Part shown: one piece after another, positions 30,893 through 37,958 of the stretch
Layout: the number at the start of each line of letters is the position of its first letter
How positions within the stretch are numbered: position 1 is the first letter of the stretch
Origin: Pacificoceanicola sp048553275
GTDB lineage: Bacteria > Pseudomonadota > Alphaproteobacteria > Rhodobacterales > Rhodobacteraceae
DNA length: 64,000 bases
NCBI RefSeq assembly: GCF_048553275.1
Contig: NZ_JBLZMW010000001.1
Span: 481,525 to 545,524 of the forward strand
Reading direction: 5' to 3'
Notes under the pieces: model-generated
Databases searched by the model: none
Seen by the model: the letters and a program-made list of their open reading frames with translations, nothing else
Told to the model about the DNA's origin: nothing
Made by a program: the position numbers and the translations under genes

Positions 30893-32851
30893 TCAGAGGC
30901 CGATGCGGAAGCGGGCGAAGCCGTCTTCGCCGTCCCCGGCTTCTTCGATGGTCACACCCTGGACATCGGCGGCAAACTCCTTGGCCTTCGGGCCGGTGTC
31001 GAAGAGCACGGAGGTGTCTGCCAGCGGCGCAAAGCCCCAGTTGGCGTCGGCCTTCGGGTTGATCGTGCCTTGTTCGACGATATAGCGCACGATCACGTCG
31101 CGGTTGGTATCCGGCGCCTCGAAGATGATGGTGTCGCCGGTGCCGGGGAAGTTGCCACCGCCGGAGGCGCGGTAGTTGTTCGTTGCGATCACGAATTCCG
31201 CCGCCGGGTCAATGGGGGCGCCATTGAAGGTCAGGTTTACGATGCGGCTGGCCTCGGGGTTTTCCAGCTCGCCCTTGGGGCCGTACTTCGACGGCTGCGA
31301 CAGGTCGATCTGGTAGGACACGCCGTCGATCACGTCGAAATTGTAGGACGGGAAGGACGGGTTCAGCAGCATCTGATCCGCCTCGCCCGGCGTGACCTGA
31401 TTGAACATGCCGGCGGAGCGTTCGAGCCAGTCCTTGACCTGCGCGCCGGTCACCTTCACCGCGCGCACGGTGTTGGGATAGAGGTAGAGGTCGGCGACGT
31501 TCTTGATCGCCACATCCCCCACCGGCACATCGGTGTAATACTCGGGCCCGCCCCGGCCCCCGGCCTTGAACGGCGCGGCGGCGGAGAGCACCGGCAGGCC
31601 TTCGTATTCGGTCCCGGCCAGCATCTGTTCGATATACCATTTCTGCGCGATCGAGACGATCTGCACCGAGGGGTCATCGGCCACGAGCGCGAAATAGCTG
31701 TGCAGCGGCGCGGCGGTCTTGCCCACGGCACGGCGGACATAGGCGAGCGTTTCGTCATGCTCCTGCTGCACGGAGGCGAGCACCGCCGGATCGCTCTCGA
31801 CCAGCGGGGCGACGGAGCGGTCCTCCTTGCGCTCGGAAATCGGGCGTGTGGCGGTTTCGGTGGTGACCACGCGCCATGCGGTTCCGTCGCGTTCGAGCAT
31901 GAGGTCGATCACCCCGAGGTGCGAGCCCCAGAAGCCGCCCATGACCGCAGGCTTGCCATGGATCAGGCCCTTGTCGGCGTCGACGGCGGCGTAGTCTGCG
32001 TAGGTCGGGGAGGGGAAGACGAGGTGGCTGTGCCCGGTCACCAGTGCGTCGATGCCGTCCACCGCCGCGAGCGGCACGGAGGCGTTTTCCATGCCGTCCT
32101 CGTGATCCGCCGAGCCGATGCCGGAGTGCGACAGGGCCAGGATGATATCCGCGCCTTGCTCGCGCATTTCGGGGACGTAGGCCTGCGCGGTCTCGACGAT
32201 GTCGCGCGCCTCGACGTTGCCCTCCAGATGCTTGCGGTCCCAGTTCATCACCTGCGGCGGGGTGAAGCCGATGATGCCGATCTTGATCGGATGGGTCTCG
32301 CCGCCGCCGGTGGTCAGCTCCCGTTCAAGGATGACGTAGGGCTTGAACAGCGTTTCATCCTCGCGCGGGGTGGCGCCCTTGGTCCTGGCGATATTGGCCA
32401 GCACGATGGGGAACTCCGCGCCAGCGGCGGATTTCATCAGGAAATCGAGGCCGTAGTTGAATTCGTGGTTGCCGATGGTCGCCGCATCAAAGCCCACGGT
32501 GTTCATGGCGGTGATCACCGGGTGCATGTCACCCTCCTTCATGCCGCGCTCATAGGCGATGTAATCGCCCATGGGGTTGCCCTGCAGGAAGTCGCCATTG
32601 TCCACGAGCAGCGAATTGGTCGCCTCGGCGCGGATGTCGTTGATATGGCTGGCCGTCCGGGCGAGGCCCACGGTGTCGACAGGGCGGTCGCCGTAATAGT
32701 CATAGGGGAAGACGTGGACGTGCAGGTCGGTGGTCTCCATGATGCGCAGATGCGCCTGCGCGCCCTGAGCACGGGCCGAGAACGGATGGAGCGCGATGAG
32801 CGAGGCGGAACCGGCGATGAAGGCGCGGCGGCTGGGGCGGAACGGGCGCAT
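30893..32851 (-). CDS. cpdB: Tat-exported 2',3'-cyclic-nucleotide phosphodiesterase / 3'-nucleotidase
   Basis: 652 aa from the ATG at 32851. MRPFRPSRRAFIAGSASLIA is a twin-arginine signal (SRRAFIAG), so it is exported folded. Metallophosphoesterase domain: LRIMETTDLHVHVFPYDYYGD, LVDNGDFLQGNPMGDY, TIGNHEFNYGLDFL, LALSHSGIG and VTGHSHLVFP. C-terminal 5_nucleotid_C domain with YTDVPVGDVAIKNVADLYLYPNT, DVIDGVSYQIDLSQPSKY and ATNNYRASGGGNFPG. The D.HVH...DYY signature and the YQIDL block favour CpdB over UshA. It hydrolyses 2',3'-cyclic nucleotides and 3'-nucleotides to nucleosides in the periplasm. It is a second nucleotidase in addition to the Sec-type enzyme at 6.7 kb. Confidence 0.92.
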   Translation of the reverse strand: MRPFRPSRRAFIAGSASLIALHPFSARAQGAQAHLRIMETTDLHVHVFPYDYYGDRPVDTVGLARTASHINDIRAEATNSLLVDNGDFLQGNPMGDYIAYERGMKEGDMHPVITAMNTVGFDAATIGNHEFNYGLDFLMKSAAGAEFPIVLANIARTKGATPREDETLFKPYVILERELTTGGGETHPIKIGIIGFTPPQVMNWDRKHLEGNVEARDIVETAQAYVPEMREQGADIILALSHSGIGSADHEDGMENASVPLAAVDGIDALVTGHSHLVFPSPTYADYAAVDADKGLIHGKPAVMGGFWGSHLGVIDLMLERDGTAWRVVTTETATRPISERKEDRSVAPLVESDPAVLASVQQEHDETLAYVRRAVGKTAAPLHSYFALVADDPSVQIVSIAQKWYIEQMLAGTEYEGLPVLSAAAPFKAGGRGGPEYYTDVPVGDVAIKNVADLYLYPNTVRAVKVTGAQVKDWLERSAGMFNQVTPGEADQMLLNPSFPSYNFDVIDGVSYQIDLSQPSKYGPKGELENPEASRIVNLTFNGAPIDPAAEFVIATNNYRASGGGNFPGTGDTIIFEAPDTNRDVIVRYIVEQGTINPKADANWGFAPLADTSVLFDTGPKAKEFAADVQGVTIEEAGDGEDGFARFRIGL

Positions 32852-33098
32852 GGGAGGTGTCCTTTCGTGCGGAGTGAGCGTCTTTGGACGTGGATTAGGC
32901 GCGAAATGTAACACAGGTGCAAACGGATCTTGCATGGAATGTGCACCTGACCAAAGGGCATGGCGCAGCGCGGGCCGCGCCTCAGGGCAGGTGCCAAGGG
33001 GCGCAGTCGTCTCCGTCCTCGTTGTCCGTGGCTGCCGCCGGAGGCGCGCGCGGGTGCCGCGTTCGCAAACTATATGTGTTGCGCGGTATAACCCCTGC

Positions 33099-33704
33099 TC
33101 AGGGTTTGCGCGCCACGATGAAATGGTTGGGCAGGCTGGCGGGGTAGTCGCCGGTTTCCACGATCTCGAATCCGGCGTCCCGGATCAGGTCGTCTAGGGC
33201 GCGGGTGGTGAAATACTGAATGCCCGGAGGCGCTTTGCCAAAGCAGCGGAGCAGGGCGATGAGCGGGCGCAGCCAGACTTTGTGGCCAAGGCAGGGGGTT
33301 TTCGACAGGAACAGGCCCCCGGGAGGCAGTGCCGCGTGGATCCGGTGCAGGAACGTCGGCAGGTCTGGGACAAGGTGCAGGAGGTTGAAGGCCAGCACCG
33401 TGTCCATGCCGGGGGCCAGCGCGTCGGCGGCATCGACGTGCATGAATTGCAGGTTCGGCGGCGCGCCCTTGGATTGGGCGATGCGGATCATTGCCCCGGA
33501 GAGATCGGTGGCGGTGTAGGCGGCCACGGCGTCGGCCAGCCGCAGGGCGGTGCTGCCGGTGCCGCAGCCAAGCTCCAGCGCGGTGGCCTCCGGGCGGAGC
33601 CAATGGCGACAGCGGTCGAGTGTCGCCTCCCAGGCCTGGGGGTTGTCGAGTTTGCGGGTGGCATAGCGCGGGGCGATGCGGTCCCAGAACGCGGCGTTGC
33701 TCAT
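33099..33704 (-). CDS. Class I SAM-dependent methyltransferase
   Basis: 201 aa. Rossmann motif I is ATALELGCGTGSTALRLAD (S-adenosylmethionine binding), with post-I acidic TATDLSGAMI, motif II/III LAFNLLHLVPDLPTFLHRIHAALPPGGLFLSKTPC. Two residues near LIRDAGFEIVETGDYPASLPNHFIVARKP complete the sheet. Cytosolic and stand-alone between cpdB and glyA. The substrate (small molecule, quinone or lipid) cannot be inferred from sequence or neighbours. Confidence 0.85.
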   Translation of the reverse strand: MSNAAFWDRIAPRYATRKLDNPQAWEATLDRCRHWLRPEATALELGCGTGSTALRLADAVAAYTATDLSGAMIRIAQSKGAPPNLQFMHVDAADALAPGMDTVLAFNLLHLVPDLPTFLHRIHAALPPGGLFLSKTPCLGHKVWLRPLIALLRCFGKAPPGIQYFTTRALDDLIRDAGFEIVETGDYPASLPNHFIVARKP

Positions 33705-33761
33705 TGGCGCGGTCTCCTGTTCGGCTGACCCGCGTCTAGCCTATACCATCGCGGCCGCGAA

Positions 33762-33803
33762 TGCTCGAAAAACGAAGAAGGCCCATGCGTTTGCGCATGG
33801 GCC
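33762..33803 (-). terminator. Terminator after glyA
   Basis: Perfect 10-bp stem GGCCCATGCG (33780-33789) / CGCATGGGCC (33794-33803) with a 4-base loop, read on the minus strand. A T-rich tail (TTCTTCGTTTTT) follows on that strand. Confidence 0.85.
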
Positions 33804-33829
33804 CTGCTTGTCGCGTCCGGTCGGCGGGA

Positions 33830-35125
33830 TCAGAGCTCGGGGTAGATCGGAAAGCGCTGGCACAGCGCCTCGACTTCGGCTTTGACCTTGGCTTCGACCT
33901 CGCCATTGCCGTCCTCGCCGTTCGCGGCGAGGCCATCGACCACCTCGATGATCCAGTCGGCGATCTGGCGGAATTCTGCCTCGCCAAAGCCGCGCGTGGT
34001 GCCCGCAGGCGAGCCAAGACGGATGCCGGAGGTGACGGTCGGCTTTTCGGGGTCAAACGGCACGCCGTTCTTGTTGCAGGTGATGTGCGCACGGCCAAGC
34101 GCCTTTTCGGTGGCGTTGCCCTTCACGCCCTTGGGGCGCAGATCGACGAGCACGACGTGCGTGTCGGTGCCGTGGGTCACGGTGTCGAGGCCACCTTTGA
34201 TCAGCTGATCCGACAGCGCCTGGGCGTTCTTGATGACCTGCTGGGCGTAGGTCTTGAACTCGGGGCGCAGCGCCTCGCCGAAGGCCACGGCCTTGGCGGC
34301 GATGACGTGCATCAGCGGGCCGCCCTGAATGCCGGGGAAAATCGCGGAGTTGATTTTCTTGGCGATCGCCTCGTCATTGGTGAGGATCATGCCGCCGCGC
34401 GGGCCGCGCAGGGTCTTGTGCGTCGTGGTGGTGGCCACATGGGCGTGCGGGAAGGGCGAGGGATGCTCGCCCGCGGCCACGAGACCGGCGAAGTGCGCCA
34501 TGTCCACGTGCAGCAGCGCGCCCACCGAGTCGGCGATCTCGCGCATGCGGGCGAAATCAATCTGGCGCGGGATGGCGGAGCCGCCAGCGATGATCAGCTT
34601 GGGCTTGTGCTCGGTCGCGAGCTCTTGCACCTGATCGTAATCGAGCAGGTTGTCCTGCTGGCGCACGCCGTATTGGATGGCGTTGAACCATTTGCCGGAC
34701 TGGTTCGGCTTTGCGCCATGGGTCAGGTGGCCACCAGCGTCGAGGGACATGCCAAGGATGGTGTCGCCGGGCTGGATCAGCGCGGTAAAGACGCCCTGGT
34801 TCGCCTGGGAGCCGGAGTTGGGCTGGACGTTGGCATACTCGCAGCCGAACAGCGCCTTGGCGCGCTCGATGGCGAGGTTTTCGGCCACGTCGACCCAGTC
34901 ACAGCCGCCGTAATAGCGCTTGCCCGGGTAGCCTTCGGCATATTTGTTGGTCATCACGGAGCCCTGCGCTTCCATGACGGCGCGGGAGACGATGTTTTCA
35001 GAGGCGATCAGCTCGATCTCGTCACGCTGGCGGCCAAGCTCGCCCGTGATGGCGCCGAACAGCTCGGGGTCACGGGAGGAAAGGGTTTCGGTAAAGAAAC
35101 CGTCGTCACGGATGGATGCGTTCAT
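33830..35125 (-). CDS. glyA: Serine hydroxymethyltransferase
   Basis: 431 aa PLP enzyme converting serine and tetrahydrofolate to glycine and 5,10-methylene-THF. Motifs: ELIASENIVSRAVMEAQGS, NKYAEGYPGKRYYGGC, VQPNSGSQANQGV, HVDMAHFAGLVA and TTTTHKTLRGPRGG (Schiff-base Lys in THKTLRG). RLGSPAGTTRGFGEAEF is in the C-terminal domain. Start MNASIRDDGFF at 35125 with AAAGGAG upstream; the frame continues to 35215 without homology. Single gene with its own terminator. Confidence 0.97.
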   Translation of the reverse strand: MNASIRDDGFFTETLSSRDPELFGAITGELGRQRDEIELIASENIVSRAVMEAQGSVMTNKYAEGYPGKRYYGGCDWVDVAENLAIERAKALFGCEYANVQPNSGSQANQGVFTALIQPGDTILGMSLDAGGHLTHGAKPNQSGKWFNAIQYGVRQQDNLLDYDQVQELATEHKPKLIIAGGSAIPRQIDFARMREIADSVGALLHVDMAHFAGLVAAGEHPSPFPHAHVATTTTHKTLRGPRGGMILTNDEAIAKKINSAIFPGIQGGPLMHVIAAKAVAFGEALRPEFKTYAQQVIKNAQALSDQLIKGGLDTVTHGTDTHVVLVDLRPKGVKGNATEKALGRAHITCNKNGVPFDPEKPTVTSGIRLGSPAGTTRGFGEAEFRQIADWIIEVVDGLAANGEDGNGEVEAKVKAEVEALCQRFPIYPEL

Positions 35126-35293
35126 CGTCCTTGCTCCTTTGGAGAATCCGGGAATTTGACGCTCATGTAACGGAAAGCCGATGGGGGGCAAAGGTTCTAA
35201 ACCGACGCAGCGCATTAATCTTCCGCCATATCTGGCTAACCGGGGTCCTTTGTGCTTGTTTTGGCGCGTAACGGAGTGGACAGGAAACCCCGC

Positions 35294-36055
35294 ATGTCTT
35301 TACGCATCGCTTTTTGCGGCTCGCGGGCCGATATCGCGCAGGCCGCCCTGAAAAGCCTGACACGGCGCTATGGCGATCACACGGAAGCGGGGGCGGATGT
35401 CATCGTCGCGCTCGGCGGCGATGGCTTCATGCTGCAGACGCTGCACCGGACGGAGGACAACCCGGCGCCGGTCTATGGAATGAACCGGGGCACCGTCGGT
35501 TTCTTGATGAATGAATATTCCGAGCACGGGCTGGTGGAGCGGCTGGAAGCGGCGGAGGAGGCGGTGATCAATCCGCTGGTCATGCGCACGATCTGTGGCG
35601 ATGGCCGCGAGAAGCGGGCGCTGGCCATCAACGAGGTGTCCTTGCTGCGGATGGGGCCGCAGGCAGCCAAGCTGCGCATCAGCGTCGACGGCAAGGTGCG
35701 CCTGCCCGAGCTGGTCTGTGACGGGGCGCTCGTGGCGACGCCTGCGGGTTCGACCGCCTATAACTACAGTGCCCACGGGCCGATCCTGCCGATTGGTGCC
35801 GATGTGCTGGCGCTGACGGCGGTGGCGGCCTTCCGGCCCCGGCGCTGGCGCGGGGCGCTGCTGCCCAAGAGCGCCGAGGTCAGCTTCGAAGTGCTGGAGC
35901 CGGAAAAGCGCCCGGTGATGGCCGAAGCGGACAGCAACGCGGTGCGCGACGTGCGGCAGGTGCATATTCGATCAGAGCCGAAAATCGCGCATCACGTCCT
36001 GTTCGATCCCGGCCACGGGCTGGAAGAGCGGCTGATCCGCGAGCAATTCGTCTGA
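35294..36055 (+). CDS. nadK: NAD kinase
   Basis: 253 aa, short alphaproteobacterial form. It phosphorylates NAD to NADP. IVALGGDGFMLQTLH is the GGDG motif, then GMNRGTVGFLMNEY, INEVSLLRMG, DGALVATPAGSTAYNYSAHGPILPIGADVLALTAV (substrate-binding TPAGSTAY) and the C-terminal sheet. Start at the ATG at 35294 (MSLRIAFCGSRADIAQ); the frame starts 42 bases earlier without homology. The DUF4396 gene follows after about 16 bases. Confidence 0.95.
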   Translation: MSLRIAFCGSRADIAQAALKSLTRRYGDHTEAGADVIVALGGDGFMLQTLHRTEDNPAPVYGMNRGTVGFLMNEYSEHGLVERLEAAEEAVINPLVMRTICGDGREKRALAINEVSLLRMGPQAAKLRISVDGKVRLPELVCDGALVATPAGSTAYNYSAHGPILPIGADVLALTAVAAFRPRRWRGALLPKSAEVSFEVLEPEKRPVMAEADSNAVRDVRQVHIRSEPKIAHHVLFDPGHGLEERLIREQFV

Positions 36056-36071
36056 GGTCCTGACGGAACTC

Positions 36072-36797
36072 TTGGGCGCCCGGAGCGGTTTCTGCTCTTT
36101 GCAGACCATCACCGGTATCCTCTCGTCGCCGTGGTTTCTGATTGGCTGGGCCGCTCTGATGCTGCCCTCTCTGGTCTCGGTGATCCGCGATCTGCGCAGC
36201 AAGAATGCCCATCTGATGAGCCTGATGAGGCTCGACTGGTGCCTGACCGTGGTCTATTCCGGGCTGCTCGGCCTGCTGATCTACCTCAACTGCGGACGCA
36301 AGGAGATTCCCAGGGACACGCTCTGGCGCCGGGCGTTCCGGTCCGTCGCGCATTGCTATTCGGGCTGCGGGGCGGGCGAGGTCGTCGGGCTTATTCTGGC
36401 CGTGGGGCTGTTTCAACTTGGCAACACCGGCATTGCCGCGCTGACCTTTGCCATGGCCTATGTGGCGGGCTATGCGCTGACCGTGGGGCCGCTGGTGGAG
36501 AAGGGCGTGCCGGTGCGCACGGCGATCCGGGATGCGGTGCTCTCCGAGACGCCGTCGATCGCGGTGATGGAAATCGTGGCGATTTCTGTCGATCTGATGC
36601 TATCGGGCAAGGCGGGGTTGGGCGATCCGCTGTTCTGGTCTTCGATGATCGTATCGCTGACGCTCGGGTTCATCGCCGCCTATCCGGTGAACGTCGCCCT
36701 GATCCACTGGAACGTCAAAGAGGGCATGATGGACCCGCGCCACACCCATCATGGGGGCCATGAAGACAGGCCGCAGGGCACGCAGTCTACCGGGTGA
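36072..36797 (+). CDS. DUF4396 membrane protein
   Basis: About 241 aa with roughly five to six hydrophobic segments (LSSPWFLIGWAALMLPSLVSV; VVYSGLLGLLIYL; GEVVGLILAVGLF; LTFAMAYVAGYAL; IVSLTLGFIAAYPVNVALI). The pattern VIRDLR...LMRLDWCLTVVYSGLLGL, FRSVAHCYSGCGAGEVVG, and the end HWNVKEGMMDPRHTHHGGHED match DUF4396 proteins, which share a CYSGCGAG-type block and a His-rich tail. A metal-related role is possible but unproven. Start uncertain: TTG at 36072 or TTG at 36099 would keep the first helix; the first ATG at 36159 would lose it. Confidence 0.75.
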   Translation: MGARSGFCSLQTITGILSSPWFLIGWAALMLPSLVSVIRDLRSKNAHLMSLMRLDWCLTVVYSGLLGLLIYLNCGRKEIPRDTLWRRAFRSVAHCYSGCGAGEVVGLILAVGLFQLGNTGIAALTFAMAYVAGYALTVGPLVEKGVPVRTAIRDAVLSETPSIAVMEIVAISVDLMLSGKAGLGDPLFWSSMIVSLTLGFIAAYPVNVALIHWNVKEGMMDPRHTHHGGHEDRPQGTQSTG

Positions 36798-36805
36798 TCG
36801 GCGCG

Positions 36806-37501
36806 TTACTGCGCCATCGCGTCCAGCGCCTCCGGGTCGGTGAGCACGAGACTCTGCCCCTCACGGTGCAATATGCCCCGGCTTTCCCAGGAGCGGATGT
36901 TGCGGTTTACCGTCTCGCGGGTCAGGCCGGTCATATCGCCAAAGTCGGATTGCGAGAAGCTCTCGGTCAGGCGAACGCGGCCATCGGGCTGCATGGTGCC
37001 CCAATCGCGGAACAATTGGCTGAGCAGGCGGGCAAGGCGGGTCGGCCCGTCGGTCAGGACCTGCGTGGCAAGCCGCGCGTTGGTCTTGCGCAGGCGCTCG
37101 CAGAGGGTCTGAATCACCAGAAGGGCCGCCTCGGGGCGTTCGTGCAAGAAGGTCTGAACCTGCGCGCGGGTGAGCAGCAGGCCGGTGACATGACCGGCGG
37201 CCTCGGCATCGGCGCTGCGCGGGCGACCATCGAGGGCGGCCATCTCGCCAACCACGTCGCCGGGGCCAAGCTGCGCCAGGATCGACCGGCGGCCATCCAT
37301 GGACGTCAGGCTGATCTCCACACGGCCGGTCTCGATCAGAAGCATGGAGTGATCTTCCTCGCCCTCGGCGCAGATCTGCGACTGGGCCGGAAAATGGACA
37401 GGGCGGGCCATGGCACGCAGGGCATTGGCGTCCAGCGGCTGAAGCGCCTCGAAAAGGATGCTGGAAAGCCCATGTTTGTCAGAGCCATCAGGTGGGGTCA
37501 T
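36806..37501 (-). CDS. Crp/Fnr family transcriptional regulator
   Basis: 231 aa. The N-terminal cyclic-nucleotide-type beta-barrel includes FPAQSQICAEGEEDHSMLLIETGRVEISL and LGPGDVVGEMAALDGRPRSADAEA (the GE.A.LDG.PRSA stretch resembles the cAMP pocket). The C-terminal helix-turn-helix is FSQSDFGDMTGLTRETVNRNIRSWESRGIL. There is no N-terminal cysteine cluster, so it is not an oxygen-sensing Fnr. The start at the ATG at 37501 has a weak ribosome-binding site. A CRP-type box TGTGA-N6-TCACT sits about 40 bases upstream (37538-37553), suggesting autoregulation. Convergent with the DUF4396 gene. Confidence 0.88.
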   Translation of the reverse strand: MTPPDGSDKHGLSSILFEALQPLDANALRAMARPVHFPAQSQICAEGEEDHSMLLIETGRVEISLTSMDGRRSILAQLGPGDVVGEMAALDGRPRSADAEAAGHVTGLLLTRAQVQTFLHERPEAALLVIQTLCERLRKTNARLATQVLTDGPTRLARLLSQLFRDWGTMQPDGRVRLTESFSQSDFGDMTGLTRETVNRNIRSWESRGILHREGQSLVLTDPEALDAMAQ

Positions 37502-37537
37502 TGAATTTGCTGCCAAAAATAGGAATCTGTCTTCGCA

Positions 37538-37553
37538 TGTGACGTGTATCACT
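37538..37553. promoter_or_regulatory. CRP-type box upstream of Crp-family gene
   Basis: TGTGACGTGTATCACT matches TGTGA-N6-TCACA at nine of ten positions. It is about 44 bases (centre) upstream of the start codon at 37501, overlapping a CGTGTAT/ATACACG inverted repeat. Probably binds a Crp-family protein, perhaps the gene's own product. Confidence 0.5.
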
Positions 37554-37594
37554 TACATACACGGGATTTTTGAGCTTAGTAAGGCCGTTGCCAA

Positions 37595-37607
37595 GTTTCG
37601 TACCGAT
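37595..37607. promoter_or_regulatory. Single GTAC-type site
   Basis: GTTTCGTACCGAT at 37595-37607 is the same as the right-hand half of the pairs at 18953 and 19028. Its left partner at -21 bp is degenerate (TTAGTAAGG around 37577). Confidence 0.35.
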
Positions 37608-37921
37608 GGGGCGTTTTTGCTTTCCGTCAATGGTTTTCAGGTTTGGTGACGGGATGGTATGCGCGGTGCGACGACATTTCGCGTCTTGCCGTGTTGGCTT
37701 GCTTGGTTTGCGTGTTGAGTGGCACGTTGATCTGTTAACGGTTTTGGATTGGGTACGCAGGCCACACATTCCGGTCAGGCTTGGCAGGGCTCCATCGTCC
37801 CCATGTCTCTAGTTGGACCGGCCTGGACTGACTTCCCAAATGGTTTTGGGGACTTGAGCGGCGTGCCCGGTAACCCGGGCGCGCCGTTCTTTCGTCCGGC
37901 GGCCTTGGATGCATTGCCATG

Positions 37922-37947
37922 AAAAAGGCCCGGCAGAGAGCCGGGCC
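37922..37947 (-). terminator. Terminator after prpE
   Basis: 8-bp stem GGCCCGGC (37927-37934) / GCCGGGCC (37940-37947), loop AGAGA. Read on the minus strand it is followed by five Ts (37926-37922). It lies 11 bases beyond the prpE stop. Confidence 0.9.
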
Positions 37948-37958
37948 GTATGGATGGA

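Larger units (their letters stand above)
37502..37958. other. Intergenic region between Crp-type gene and prpE
   Basis: 457 bases with no supported gene. It contains a CRP-type box (37538-37553), the 7-7-7 inverted repeat CGTGTAT-N7-ATACACG (37543-37563), one GTAC-type half-site GTTTCGTACCGAT (37595-37607), and the prpE terminator at the right end. Nothing else is visible. Confidence 0.4.
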
